Source: Anaerolineae bacterium
GTDB taxonomy: Bacteria > Chloroflexota > Anaerolineae > Aggregatilineales > Phototrophicaceae
Direction of reading: 5' to 3'
Length of the DNA: 64,000 bases
Assembly: GCA_022823945.1 (NCBI GenBank)
Contig: JAJEBK010000053.1
Location: forward strand, 62,001-126,000
The notes below the pieces were generated by a model, which searched no databases, had not been told where the DNA came from, and worked only from the letters and a program-made list of their open reading frames with translations. The position numbers and the translations under genes are program-made. This document shows, in pieces, positions 46,247-53,825 of this stretch (positions are counted from its first letter, which is position 1; each line of letters begins with the position of its first letter).

Positions 46247-47295
46247 TGCCAGAATTCTCGATATTCGACGGCCACAACGACACGCTGCTGCGCTTTTATC
46301 AGAACGACGATGTGAGCTACAGCGACTTCCTGCGTGGCATGGAAGATGGCCATATAGACTTGCCCCGCGCGAAGCAGGGTGGCTTGGCTGGTGGCTTCTT
46401 CGCAGTCTGGACGCCCAATCTGGAAGATCGCATCGCCCCGGACAGCATGCCCGACACCAGCAAGCCCTATACGCCGCCGGCTGTTGAGCATGACTATGCT
46501 CTTGCCGTGTCGCATCGCATGACAGCCGACCTGTTCCGCATAGAGGCTGAGTCGAACGGGCAGGTCAAGATCGTGCGCAGCGCCGACGAATTGCAATCCT
46601 GCATCGAAAACGGGGTCTTCGCCGCCATCCTGCACTTTGAAGGCGCGGAAGCCATTGACGCAGACCTCAATGTGCTGGAAGTGTTTTATCAAGCTGGCTT
46701 GCGTTCGCTGGGAATCGTCTGGAGTCGGCCGACCATCTTTGCGCATGGTGTACCCATCGCCTTCCCGTCCTCGCCCGATATCGGGCCTGGGCTGACCGAG
46801 ACCGGGGCGCGTCTCGTCAAACGGTGCAACCAGCTAGGCATTTTGATCGACCTGTCCCACATGAACGAAGCCGGCTTTTGGGATGTCGCGGAATTGAGCG
46901 ATGCGCCGCTGGTCGCCACGCATTCCAATGTGCATGCGCTCTGCCCCATTTCCCGCAATCTGACCGACAAGCAGCTGGACGCCATCAAAGCGTCCGATGG
47001 CATGGTCGGCTTGAACTTCGCCACCGGCTTCCTCAACGAAGACGGCGCATGGGACAGCGACCGCGGTTTGGATGTCATGGTCCGTCACTTTGATTATCTG
47101 GTGGAACGCCTGGGCGAAACGCGCGTCGGTTTTGGCTCGGACTTTGATGGCGCGCGCGTGCCAGATGATGTGGGCGATGCGTCCATGTTGCCCAAGCTGA
47201 CTGCCGCGCTGAAAGCCGCCGGCTATGATGACGCGCTGCTGCACAAAATGGCGCATCAGAACTGGCTGCGTGTGCTGCGCAAAACCTGGAAGTAG
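46246..47295 (+). CDS. M19-family membrane-type dipeptidase
   Basis: The protein is 349 aa. Zinc-binding features of renal-dipeptidase-like enzymes are in order: FDGHNDTLLR (His-x-Asp), FEGAEAI (bridging Glu), then DLSHMNE and ATHSNVHAL, and the later VGFGSDFDGA. No signal peptide, so it is cytoplasmic here. It hydrolyses dipeptides or related amide bonds. Coupled to the small protein upstream. Confidence 0.93.
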   Translation: MPEFSIFDGHNDTLLRFYQNDDVSYSDFLRGMEDGHIDLPRAKQGGLAGGFFAVWTPNLEDRIAPDSMPDTSKPYTPPAVEHDYALAVSHRMTADLFRIEAESNGQVKIVRSADELQSCIENGVFAAILHFEGAEAIDADLNVLEVFYQAGLRSLGIVWSRPTIFAHGVPIAFPSSPDIGPGLTETGARLVKRCNQLGILIDLSHMNEAGFWDVAELSDAPLVATHSNVHALCPISRNLTDKQLDAIKASDGMVGLNFATGFLNEDGAWDSDRGLDVMVRHFDYLVERLGETRVGFGSDFDGARVPDDVGDASMLPKLTAALKAAGYDDALLHKMAHQNWLRVLRKTWK

Positions 47296-47539
47296 CCATT
47301 TACAATTGACAGGACCTGCGGTAGACTGCCTGCCAGCGAATAGAGCAGATAACGCATGAGAGTACAATTCCCGGGTTACGGGGTGACCCGCTCTTTCCTT
47401 ATCCAGGGCGCATAAGCAGCCCCTTCTTCACGCTTCCACACTTCTCTCAGTACATATCCAAGCAGGGTTTCTCGCCGCGCAGTTTGCGCCGAGACTTATT
47501 TTGCCGCGCCAGCATCGCCAGGGAGAAAGACCAGACCAT
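47296..47539 (+). other. Leader region of leuS, no gene
   Basis: A hairpin GGGTTAC-ggg-GTGACCC (about 47375-47391), flanked by GAGAG and CTCTT, is followed by TTTCC. It resembles a weak terminator or leader structure for the upstream gene or leuS. The T-box consensus (AGGGTGGNACCGCG) is not found. GGGAGAAAG at 47521 is the likely, somewhat distant, Shine-Dalgarno sequence. Confidence 0.3.
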
Positions 47540-50311
47540 ATGAACCACCGCTATCAACCCAACCAGATCGAAAGCAAGTGGCAGCAGCGCTGGGACGACA
47601 GCCAGCTTTATCGCGCGCGCGTCGACTGGAGCAAGCCCAAGCACTATGCCATGACCATGCTGCCTTATCCATCGGGCGATTTGCATATTGGGCACTGGTT
47701 CGCCATGACGCCCTCCGATGCCCGCGCCCGCTGGATGCGCATGCGCGGCTACAATGTGCTTTTCCCCATGGGCTTCGACGCCTTTGGTCTGCCGGCCGAA
47801 AATGCCGCCATCGCCCGCAACATCCACCCCTGGAAGTGGACTTACGCCAATATCGAACGGATGCGCGAGCAGATGCGCAGCATGGGCGCGATGTTCGATT
47901 GGGAACGCGAAGCCATCTCCTGTACGCCCGGCTATTACAAGTGGTCGGAGTGGTTCTTCAAGAAGTTCTACGAAAACGATATCGCCTATCGTGGCTCGGC
48001 GCTGGTCAACTGGTCGGACACTTTGCAAACTGTGTTGGCAAACGAGCAGGTCATCGATGGCAAGGACGAACGCACCGGGCAGCCGGTCGTCCAGAAGATG
48101 ATGGAGCAGTGGTTTTTCGCTATCACAAAATATGCCGACGAACTGCTGGACTTCGCTGGTCTTGACTGGCCCCCGCCCATCAAAATCATGCAGACCAACT
48201 GGATTGGCCGCAGCGAAGGCGCGCGCGCTACCTTCTATACCGAGCGCGGCGCGCACCCGATCGAGATCTACACAACCCGCCCGGACACCCTGTGGGGCGC
48301 GACCTTCATGGTGCTGGCACCCGAGCATGAACTGGTCGCCCAGATCACGACAGACGAGCGGCGCAAGGCTGTCGAGGCTTATGTGCAGGCGGCGGCGGCG
48401 CGCACCGAAGTCGAGCGCCTGTTTGTCGACCGCGAAAAAACCGGCGTCTTCAGCGGCGCTTATGCCATCAACCCGGTCAACGACGAACGTGTGCCTATCT
48501 GGATTGCCGATTATGTCATGATAACTTATGGCACGGGCGCGATCATGGCAGTGCCCGCCCACGATCAGCGCGACTTTGAATTTGCCCGCGCCCATGACTT
48601 GCCCATCAAAGTGGTCATCCAGCCCGCCGGCATCGCAGAGCCGCTCACAGCAGCCACCATGACCGAAGCCTACGATGGTCCGGGCGCGATGGTCAATTCC
48701 GATGCCATGGATGGCAGCGTCAGCTCCACCGCCAAGGGACGCAAGAATCCGGCTATCAAGCGCGTCATCGACTGGCTGGAAGCGACTGGCAAAGGGCAGG
48801 AATCGGTCAACTACCGCCTGCGCGATTGGCTGATCAGCCGGCAACGATATTGGGGCTGCCCGATTCCTGTTGTATTCCGCAATGGCGAGGTGGAAGCGGT
48901 GCCCGATTACGAGCTGCCGGTCGAACTGCCTGACGATGTCGACTTTGTACCCACCGGCCGCAGCCCGCTGACCTATCACGAACCGTTCTTCAAGGTCGAC
49001 GAGAACACGCGCCGCGAAACCGACACGCTGGATACTTTCATGTGCTCCAGTTGGTATCAGTTGCGTTATCTGTCGCCGGATTGCGACGATGCGCCCTTTG
49101 ATGCCGAAGAAGCTGCCTATTGGCTGCCGGTGGATGTGTATACGGGTGGCGCGGAACACGCTGTGATGCACCTGCTGTATACGCGCTTCTTCACCAAGGC
49201 GCTGCGAGATATCGGCGTATATGACGAGACAGCCGCCGCCATGCGCCGCCATGGGCGCGACCCGGCAGGCGCATTTGACGAACCCATGACCTTGCTGCGC
49301 AATCAGGGCCAAGTGCTGGGTGGCGAGCAGCAGGGACATTTCGTGCTGTGCAGCGGGCGCAAAGTCGGCGAGACCTTGCAAGCCGATCGCGTCGAGGTGG
49401 TTGGCTGGAACGAGGTGCCGGCGGGTTTTGATGGCGTCTTTGGCGAGATCGCGCGGCGCACAGAGCATATCTTGCGCATCGACATGGCTGGCGTCACCCA
49501 GTTGGTCGAAGTCTTGCCACAAGCCGAGATACTCATCCCCGAGATCAAGGGCGCGAACAACATCAACCAACTGCGCCAGCACCTGGAAATCCAGCGCATG
49601 TCAAAAAGCAAGGGCAATGTGGTCAATCCGGACGAGTTGGTGGCGCGTTATGGCGCGGATGTCGTGCGCTGCTACCTGATGTTCAATTTCGACTGGCAGA
49701 AGGGCGGTCCCTGGAACGAGAACAACATCAAGGGTCCGCAGGGCTGGCTGCACGACATCTGGGATATTGCCACGGCTGGCGAACCCGCTGGCGCTGGCGA
49801 TGCGGCTGCCGAGCGCGACATCATCCGCAAGCTGCACCAGTGCATCGCCGTGGTCGACCGCGGGCTGGATAACTTCCACTTCAACACCTCCATAGCCGAG
49901 CAGATGAAGTTCAAAAATGCGCTGAAAGATGCCCTGCGGCGGAACGGAATCGGCGCGGCAGCCTGGCGCGAGATCATGCATGCCGCGATCCGCCTGCTGG
50001 CGCCATTCGCCCCGCACATGGCTGAGGAGCTGTGGGCGCGGCTGGGCTGGGAATACAGCGTGCACACCGCAGCCTGGCCCCAATATGATGCCGAGCTGGC
50101 GCGGGAAGAGTCTGTCGATCTGGTGGTGATGATCAATGGCAAGCCGCGCGAAACCATCGGCGTAGCGGTGGATATCGAGCAGGGGCGGGCGGAAGAATTG
50201 GCGCTGGCGAGTGCAGCCGCCCAACACAGCCTGGCCGGCAAGTCGCCGCGGCGCGTCGTCTATATCCCGGGCCGCAATGGCACAGACCCGAAAGTGAATA
50301 TCGTGGTCTGA
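47540..50311 (+). CDS. leuS: Leucyl-tRNA synthetase
   Basis: The protein is 923 aa. Class I signatures: HIGHW near residue 49 and RMSKS near 685. The CP1 editing domain is present with the Thr-rich ARPAxxx-type TTRPDTLWGATF and GTGAIMAVPAHDQRDFEFA. A ZN1-like segment and the leucine-specific CP1 LMFNFDWQKGGPWN follow; the C-terminal part ends with the anticodon-binding helical domain. It charges tRNA-Leu and edits misactivated valine or isoleucine. Confidence 0.97.
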   Translation: MNHRYQPNQIESKWQQRWDDSQLYRARVDWSKPKHYAMTMLPYPSGDLHIGHWFAMTPSDARARWMRMRGYNVLFPMGFDAFGLPAENAAIARNIHPWKWTYANIERMREQMRSMGAMFDWEREAISCTPGYYKWSEWFFKKFYENDIAYRGSALVNWSDTLQTVLANEQVIDGKDERTGQPVVQKMMEQWFFAITKYADELLDFAGLDWPPPIKIMQTNWIGRSEGARATFYTERGAHPIEIYTTRPDTLWGATFMVLAPEHELVAQITTDERRKAVEAYVQAAAARTEVERLFVDREKTGVFSGAYAINPVNDERVPIWIADYVMITYGTGAIMAVPAHDQRDFEFARAHDLPIKVVIQPAGIAEPLTAATMTEAYDGPGAMVNSDAMDGSVSSTAKGRKNPAIKRVIDWLEATGKGQESVNYRLRDWLISRQRYWGCPIPVVFRNGEVEAVPDYELPVELPDDVDFVPTGRSPLTYHEPFFKVDENTRRETDTLDTFMCSSWYQLRYLSPDCDDAPFDAEEAAYWLPVDVYTGGAEHAVMHLLYTRFFTKALRDIGVYDETAAAMRRHGRDPAGAFDEPMTLLRNQGQVLGGEQQGHFVLCSGRKVGETLQADRVEVVGWNEVPAGFDGVFGEIARRTEHILRIDMAGVTQLVEVLPQAEILIPEIKGANNINQLRQHLEIQRMSKSKGNVVNPDELVARYGADVVRCYLMFNFDWQKGGPWNENNIKGPQGWLHDIWDIATAGEPAGAGDAAAERDIIRKLHQCIAVVDRGLDNFHFNTSIAEQMKFKNALKDALRRNGIGAAAWREIMHAAIRLLAPFAPHMAEELWARLGWEYSVHTAAWPQYDAELAREESVDLVVMINGKPRETIGVAVDIEQGRAEELALASAAAQHSLAGKSPRRVVYIPGRNGTDPKVNIVV

Positions 50312-50343
50312 GCGGGCGATTGGGGAGTGCTGAATACGTTGAT

Positions 50344-50466
50344 ATGGCGCAATTTCCCCCACCCCAAACCCCTCCCCAAAAATGAGGGAGGGGCTTATAT
50401 TCCGCGGAATCGTTGGGGAAACTCCCCTTCTTCGTTCTGGGGCAAGAGGGGATGGGGGGGTCTTGT
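50344..50466. repeat. Interspersed GC-rich repeat, family C, copy 2
   Basis: Left end TTTCCCCCACCCC, internal CCCCTCCCC...GAGGGAGGGG hairpin, a TTCCGCGGAA palindrome, second hairpin CTCCCCTTCTTCG...AGAGGGG and right end GGGGATGGGGGGG. It has the same order of blocks as 6297-6416. Confidence 0.65.
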
Positions 50467-50577
50467 TGAGAAATCAATGAATCACCACTGCCGGCGATTG
50501 CAATTGCTTGCACAAATGCGCCTGTTGCGCTATACTGCTGCTGTCGACCGCCGCAAGATTAGTAAGGAGCGTGCATC

Positions 50578-50871
50578 ATGCAAAACGGAATTATGGATAT
50601 TGTCGTCGAATACTGCGCCACTTGAGGACACCAACCCAATGCCGTCAGTTTGACGGACGAAATCTTGAACGAACGGGAAATCGAATACTTCATCAGCAGC
50701 TGGAAACTCGTTCCCGGCAGCGGCGGAGTTTTTGATGTCACGGTCAATGGCGAACTGGTTTTTTCCAAGCAAGAAGTTGGACGCCATGCCGAACCGGGCG
50801 AGGTACGCGCAGCTATCAATGCAGCGCTGGATAAAATCCGCCCCGCCGATGTAGAAATGGCCGCCAGCTAG
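50578..50871 (+). CDS. SelW-like Rdx-family protein with an in-frame UGA (candidate selenoprotein)
   Basis: Read from ATG at 50578, which follows AAGGAG by 9 nt, the frame gives 97 codons to TAG, with one internal UGA at 50623-50625. Around it stands EYCAT-UGA-GHQ, i.e. a C-x-x-U redox motif at residues 13-16. The part after the UGA continues SelW/Rdx homology without a break: LVPGSGGVFDVTVNGELVFSK, near the family's GTGGxFEVxxxGxLV(W/Y)S pattern. Rdx proteins are small thioredoxin-fold redox proteins. UGA is most simply read as selenocysteine, supported by a hairpin at 50642-50656. If it is a true stop, the gene would be a truncated pseudogene; a start at TTG 50650 would omit the active site. 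Sec machinery genes are not in the window. Confidence 0.8.
50642..50656 (+). promoter_or_regulatory. Candidate bacterial SECIS hairpin
   Basis: CCGTCA-gtt-TGACGG is a perfect 6-bp stem with a 3-nt loop beginning with G. The loop begins 23 nt after the UGA, within the range expected for bacterial SECIS elements (roughly 16-37 nt with a G near the loop start, as I recall). The stem is in the coding frame, as in bacterial selenoprotein mRNAs. Confidence 0.6.
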
Positions 50872-50895
50872 GCGCAGCTACTCGACACAGCTCAG

Positions 50896-50934
50896 AGACC
50901 GTTTCGACAGCCCATCGTTGTGGAGCGGTCTTTT
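50896..50934 (+). terminator. Possible weak terminator of the SelW-like gene
   Basis: AGACCG and CGGTCT are inverted with a 24-nt loop, followed by TTTT. It is weak but the only candidate between this gene and the transporter promoter. Confidence 0.4.
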
Positions 50935-50941
50935 GATTCGC

Positions 50942-50969
50942 TTGACAGTAAGTTTGAGTTTGTTATATC
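50942..50969 (+). promoter_or_regulatory. Promoter of the amino acid transporter operon
   Basis: TTGACA (50942-50947), then TATATC (50964-50969) 16 nt later, or TATCAT 18 nt later. It lies 55 nt before the binding-protein ATG. Confidence 0.65.
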
Positions 50970-51023
50970 ATGAAGTTGCAGTGCTTTGCAATTTGACCAA
51001 TCTCCAGAGCGAAGGGGGACGAA

Positions 51024-52064
51024 ATGAAGAAGTATACTGTATTGGCAATTTGTGTAATTGGCTTGCTGGCACTGGGCAGCGGGCTGGCGATGGCGCAGGA
51101 CGATGGGCATATCGTTGCGCGCATCATGGATCGCGGCGAAATGATCTGCGGCGTGAACACGGTGCTGCCGGGCTTCGGCACGCAGAACGATGCTGGCGAC
51201 TTTGTTGGTTTTGATGTCGATATTTGCCGCGCTGTAGCTGCCGCTGTGCTGGGCGATGCAGACGCTGTGGCATTCCGCCCCTTGACCGCCGCCGAACGCC
51301 CGACTGCGCTGGCTGGTGGCGAAATTGACATGCTCAGCCGCAACACGACCTGGACACTCAGCCGCGATACCGAATGGGGCGCCACTTTTGGTCCCACGAC
51401 TTTCTATGACGGGCAGGGCATTATGGTCAAGGTGGACTTCGGCGTTACCAACCTCGCCGAACTTGCCGAAGAAAGCGTCACCATGTGCGCCACCGCCGGC
51501 ACGACCACCGAGCTCAACATCACCGACACGGCCAACCGCCTCAATGCCGACTGGGAATTGAACACCTTCCAGGACTTTGACGCGATTATGGACGCCTATG
51601 AAGCGGGCGCTTGCGATGCCTTCACGAGCGATGTGAGCAGCCTCGTTTCGCGCAAAGCGACATCGGTCGATCCAGCCGCGCATCTGATCCTGCCGGAAGT
51701 GATCAGCAAAGAGCCGCTTGGTCCCGTTAGCCCGCAAAGCGATGCGACCTTCGCCGATATCATCCGCTGGACAGTTTGGGGTCTGGTGAGCGCCGAAGAG
51801 ATGGGCATCGACAGCATGAACATCGGTGACTTCATGGACAGCGAAGATGCTGGCATCGGCCGCCTGCTTGGCCTGGGCGACAATGTCGCTGGCGAATACC
51901 TGGGCATCAATGATGAGTTCATGGTCGATGTGATCAGCCAGGTCGGCAACTATGCCGAGATCTTCGACCGCCACCTGGGTCCGGATACGATCTTCGGTCT
52001 GAGTCGCGGCGTCAACGCGCTGTGGACAGACGGCGGCTTGCTCTACGCAGCTCCCTTCCGTTAG
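51024..52064 (+). CDS. Polar amino acid ABC transporter substrate-binding protein (AapJ/BztA-like)
   Basis: The protein is 346 aa with a Sec signal peptide (KKYTVLAICVIGLLALGSGLAMAQ). The mature part follows AapJ: RGEMICGVNTVLPGFG, GFDVDICRAVAAAVLG, GEIDMLSRNTTWTLSRD and VMCATAGTTTE, ending near GLSRGVNALWTDGGLLYA. It captures amino acids outside the membrane for the permease pair encoded downstream. GAAGGGGGACG precedes ATG. A strong terminator after its stop would keep its expression above that of the permeases. Confidence 0.93.
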   Translation: MKKYTVLAICVIGLLALGSGLAMAQDDGHIVARIMDRGEMICGVNTVLPGFGTQNDAGDFVGFDVDICRAVAAAVLGDADAVAFRPLTAAERPTALAGGEIDMLSRNTTWTLSRDTEWGATFGPTTFYDGQGIMVKVDFGVTNLAELAEESVTMCATAGTTTELNITDTANRLNADWELNTFQDFDAIMDAYEAGACDAFTSDVSSLVSRKATSVDPAAHLILPEVISKEPLGPVSPQSDATFADIIRWTVWGLVSAEEMGIDSMNIGDFMDSEDAGIGRLLGLGDNVAGEYLGINDEFMVDVISQVGNYAEIFDRHLGPDTIFGLSRGVNALWTDGGLLYAAPFR

Positions 52065-52098
52065 ATCGAACCAGGCTCCATCAGGCAAGTTGACATAC

Positions 52099-52136
52099 GA
52101 GGCGTGTCGCCCACCAGGCGGCATGCCTCTTTTTTT
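52099..52136 (+). terminator. Intra-operon terminator after the binding-protein gene
   Basis: A 13-bp stem (GAGGCGTGTCGCC / GGCGGCATGCCTC, two G-T pairs) with a 5-nt loop is followed by TTTTTTT. It separates the binding protein from the permease genes and is probably an attenuating stop. Confidence 0.9.
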
Positions 52137-52194
52137 GAATGCACAGCCAATAGCAAATCATTTTCCTTGACATGCCAGCTTTTTTGACCAATAT

Positions 52195-52257
52195 TTGTCT
52201 TTGGTGGCGCTTTCGTTTACAATCTGCTTCGGGTGGAAAAGTGGCGTGAAAGCGCCA
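52195..52257 (+). promoter_or_regulatory. Second promoter of the transporter operon with a split palindrome
   Basis: TTGTCT (52195-52200) and TACAAT (52218-52223) are 17 nt apart. A perfect inverted repeat TGGCGCTTTC (52205-52214) / GAAAGCGCCA (52248-52257) has one arm in the promoter spacer and the other about 20 nt downstream of the predicted start, as in a repressor-looping site, or it may fold in the mRNA leader. Confidence 0.55.
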
Positions 52258-52307
52258 ACTGCCCCGCTGGTCTCAGCAAGCACCGCATATCGGTTTGAGG
52301 AGCGCCG

Positions 52308-53822
52308 ATGGCAAGCGTCAAGCCCTCACGAAACATAAATGTGTTGCCGCCGATCTTCCGCGACGGGCGCATCTTGCAAGGCATCGCCCAGATCTTGTTT
52401 GTTCTGGTCGTGGCTGTGGCGTTCAACGACCTGGCTGTGCGCATCAATTCCGCGCTGGATGCGACCAACCAAACGCCCAACTTTGAATTCCTGCAAAACC
52501 GCGCCGGCTTTGATATCGCCGACTCGGGCAGCTATTCATCCAATGACCGCTATATTGATGCCTTCAGCGTAGGCTTTACCAATACCCTGCGCGTCGTCTT
52601 GCCAGGGCTGTTGTCGACAACCGTCCTGGGCATGTTGGTTGGCGTGCTGCTGCTGAGTCGCAACTTCCTGGTGCGGACTATCTCGCGCGCCTATGTCGAG
52701 GTGTTGCGCAACACGCCCATCCTCTTGCAGATATTTACCTGGTATTTCGTCGTCATCTTCGCCCTGCCGCCGCAACAAGAATCGATCGCGCTTCCGCAAG
52801 AAGGCATCCGCAGCTTGCCCCTGCTGCAATATGCCCTTTCGCTCATGTTGATCGCTGGCATCTGGCGATACAGCGGCAGCTTGCGGCGCAAGACTTGGCG
52901 AACAATCATGCGCGAAGTCGGCATCGCCATCATCATCCTGGTCAACCTGCTGGGCAGCGAACTGGTAGGCAGCGGCACACCAATTGAATTCCTGCCTGGC
53001 CTATACATCAGCATCAAAGGCGTGGCGATTTTCGAACTGATCCCATCGTCGCTGTTTGGCGTGTGGATGGTCTTCGTGGTTCTTGGCGTGCTCGTGGGGG
53101 CGGCGCTTTGGCGTTACTTCGGCTATATCACCGAGTCGACCGGGCGGCCTACTCCACGCACCAGCGCCGTTGTGATCAGCGTGGTCGGCTTTACACTGTT
53201 GGGCTGGCTGATCATGGGCATGCGCCCGACGCCGTCAGTCATCCAGGTCTATGACGACGACCGCGATGCCGTTGTCGTCATGCCCTACGATGACGCTTTT
53301 GCGTCGGGCTTGCTGACGATCGAACAAGAATTGGAATACTCTCGCCAGCCGCTGCTCTATCGCCCGCCCACCCTGGATCGCCGAGGTCGCAATGTCGAAA
53401 CGGGCATTGAAATTTCGCCGGCCTATCTGGCGGTTTTCCTGGGTTTGGTCATCTATACCTCTGCATTCATCGCCGAGATTGTGCGCGCGGGCATTCAAGC
53501 CGTGCCCAAGGGACAGCTGGAAGCGGCGCGGGCATTGGGCATTTCACAAGGCGACATGTTGCGGCGCATCGTGCTGCCCCAGGCATTGCGCGTCATCATT
53601 CCGCCCCTGGGCAACCAGTTTCTGAATCTGGCGAAGAACTCCAGCCTGGCGATCGCCGTCTCGTATACCGATATATTCCAGGTGACGAACACCATCATCA
53701 ATCAGAGCGGGCAATCTGTAACCGGCATCTTGATGGTTCTCTTGTCTTATCTCATTATCAGCCTGGCGATTTCGCTGATGATGAACATGGTCAATCAGCG
53801 CTTCCAGATTGTTACGAGGTAG
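52308..53822 (+). CDS. Amino acid ABC transporter permease (AapQ/BztB-like), enlarged
   Basis: The protein is 504 aa, against about 400 for AapQ. The N-terminus has the family's FLQNRAGFDI and GFTNTLRVVLPGLL, and the EAA loop is EAARALGISQGDMLRRIVLPQALRVIIPPLGNQFLNLAKNSSLAIAV. Between the early TMs and the EAA loop is an extra segment (about residues 175-360) with its own helices and a hydrophilic stretch (VYDDDRDAVVVMPYDDAFAS, then QPLLYRPPTLDRRGR). AGGAGCG lies just before ATG. Probably forms a heterodimer with the next gene's product. Confidence 0.9.
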   Translation: MASVKPSRNINVLPPIFRDGRILQGIAQILFVLVVAVAFNDLAVRINSALDATNQTPNFEFLQNRAGFDIADSGSYSSNDRYIDAFSVGFTNTLRVVLPGLLSTTVLGMLVGVLLLSRNFLVRTISRAYVEVLRNTPILLQIFTWYFVVIFALPPQQESIALPQEGIRSLPLLQYALSLMLIAGIWRYSGSLRRKTWRTIMREVGIAIIILVNLLGSELVGSGTPIEFLPGLYISIKGVAIFELIPSSLFGVWMVFVVLGVLVGAALWRYFGYITESTGRPTPRTSAVVISVVGFTLLGWLIMGMRPTPSVIQVYDDDRDAVVVMPYDDAFASGLLTIEQELEYSRQPLLYRPPTLDRRGRNVETGIEISPAYLAVFLGLVIYTSAFIAEIVRAGIQAVPKGQLEAARALGISQGDMLRRIVLPQALRVIIPPLGNQFLNLAKNSSLAIAVSYTDIFQVTNTIINQSGQSVTGILMVLLSYLIISLAISLMMNMVNQRFQIVTR

Positions 53823-53825
53823 GCG

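Noticed and set aside
47360-47400. T-box leader before leuS
   Set aside because: A hairpin is present but the T-box core AGGGTGGNACCGCG and specifier-loop features are not found.
47447-49582. 711-codon minus-strand frame opposite leuS
   Set aside because: The plus frame encodes complete LeuRS with HIGH and MSKS motifs; the antisense frame shows no motif.
50650-50871. Short gene starting at TTG 50650
   Set aside because: It has no ribosome site of its own and would lack the redox motif; the longer frame through the UGA has both.
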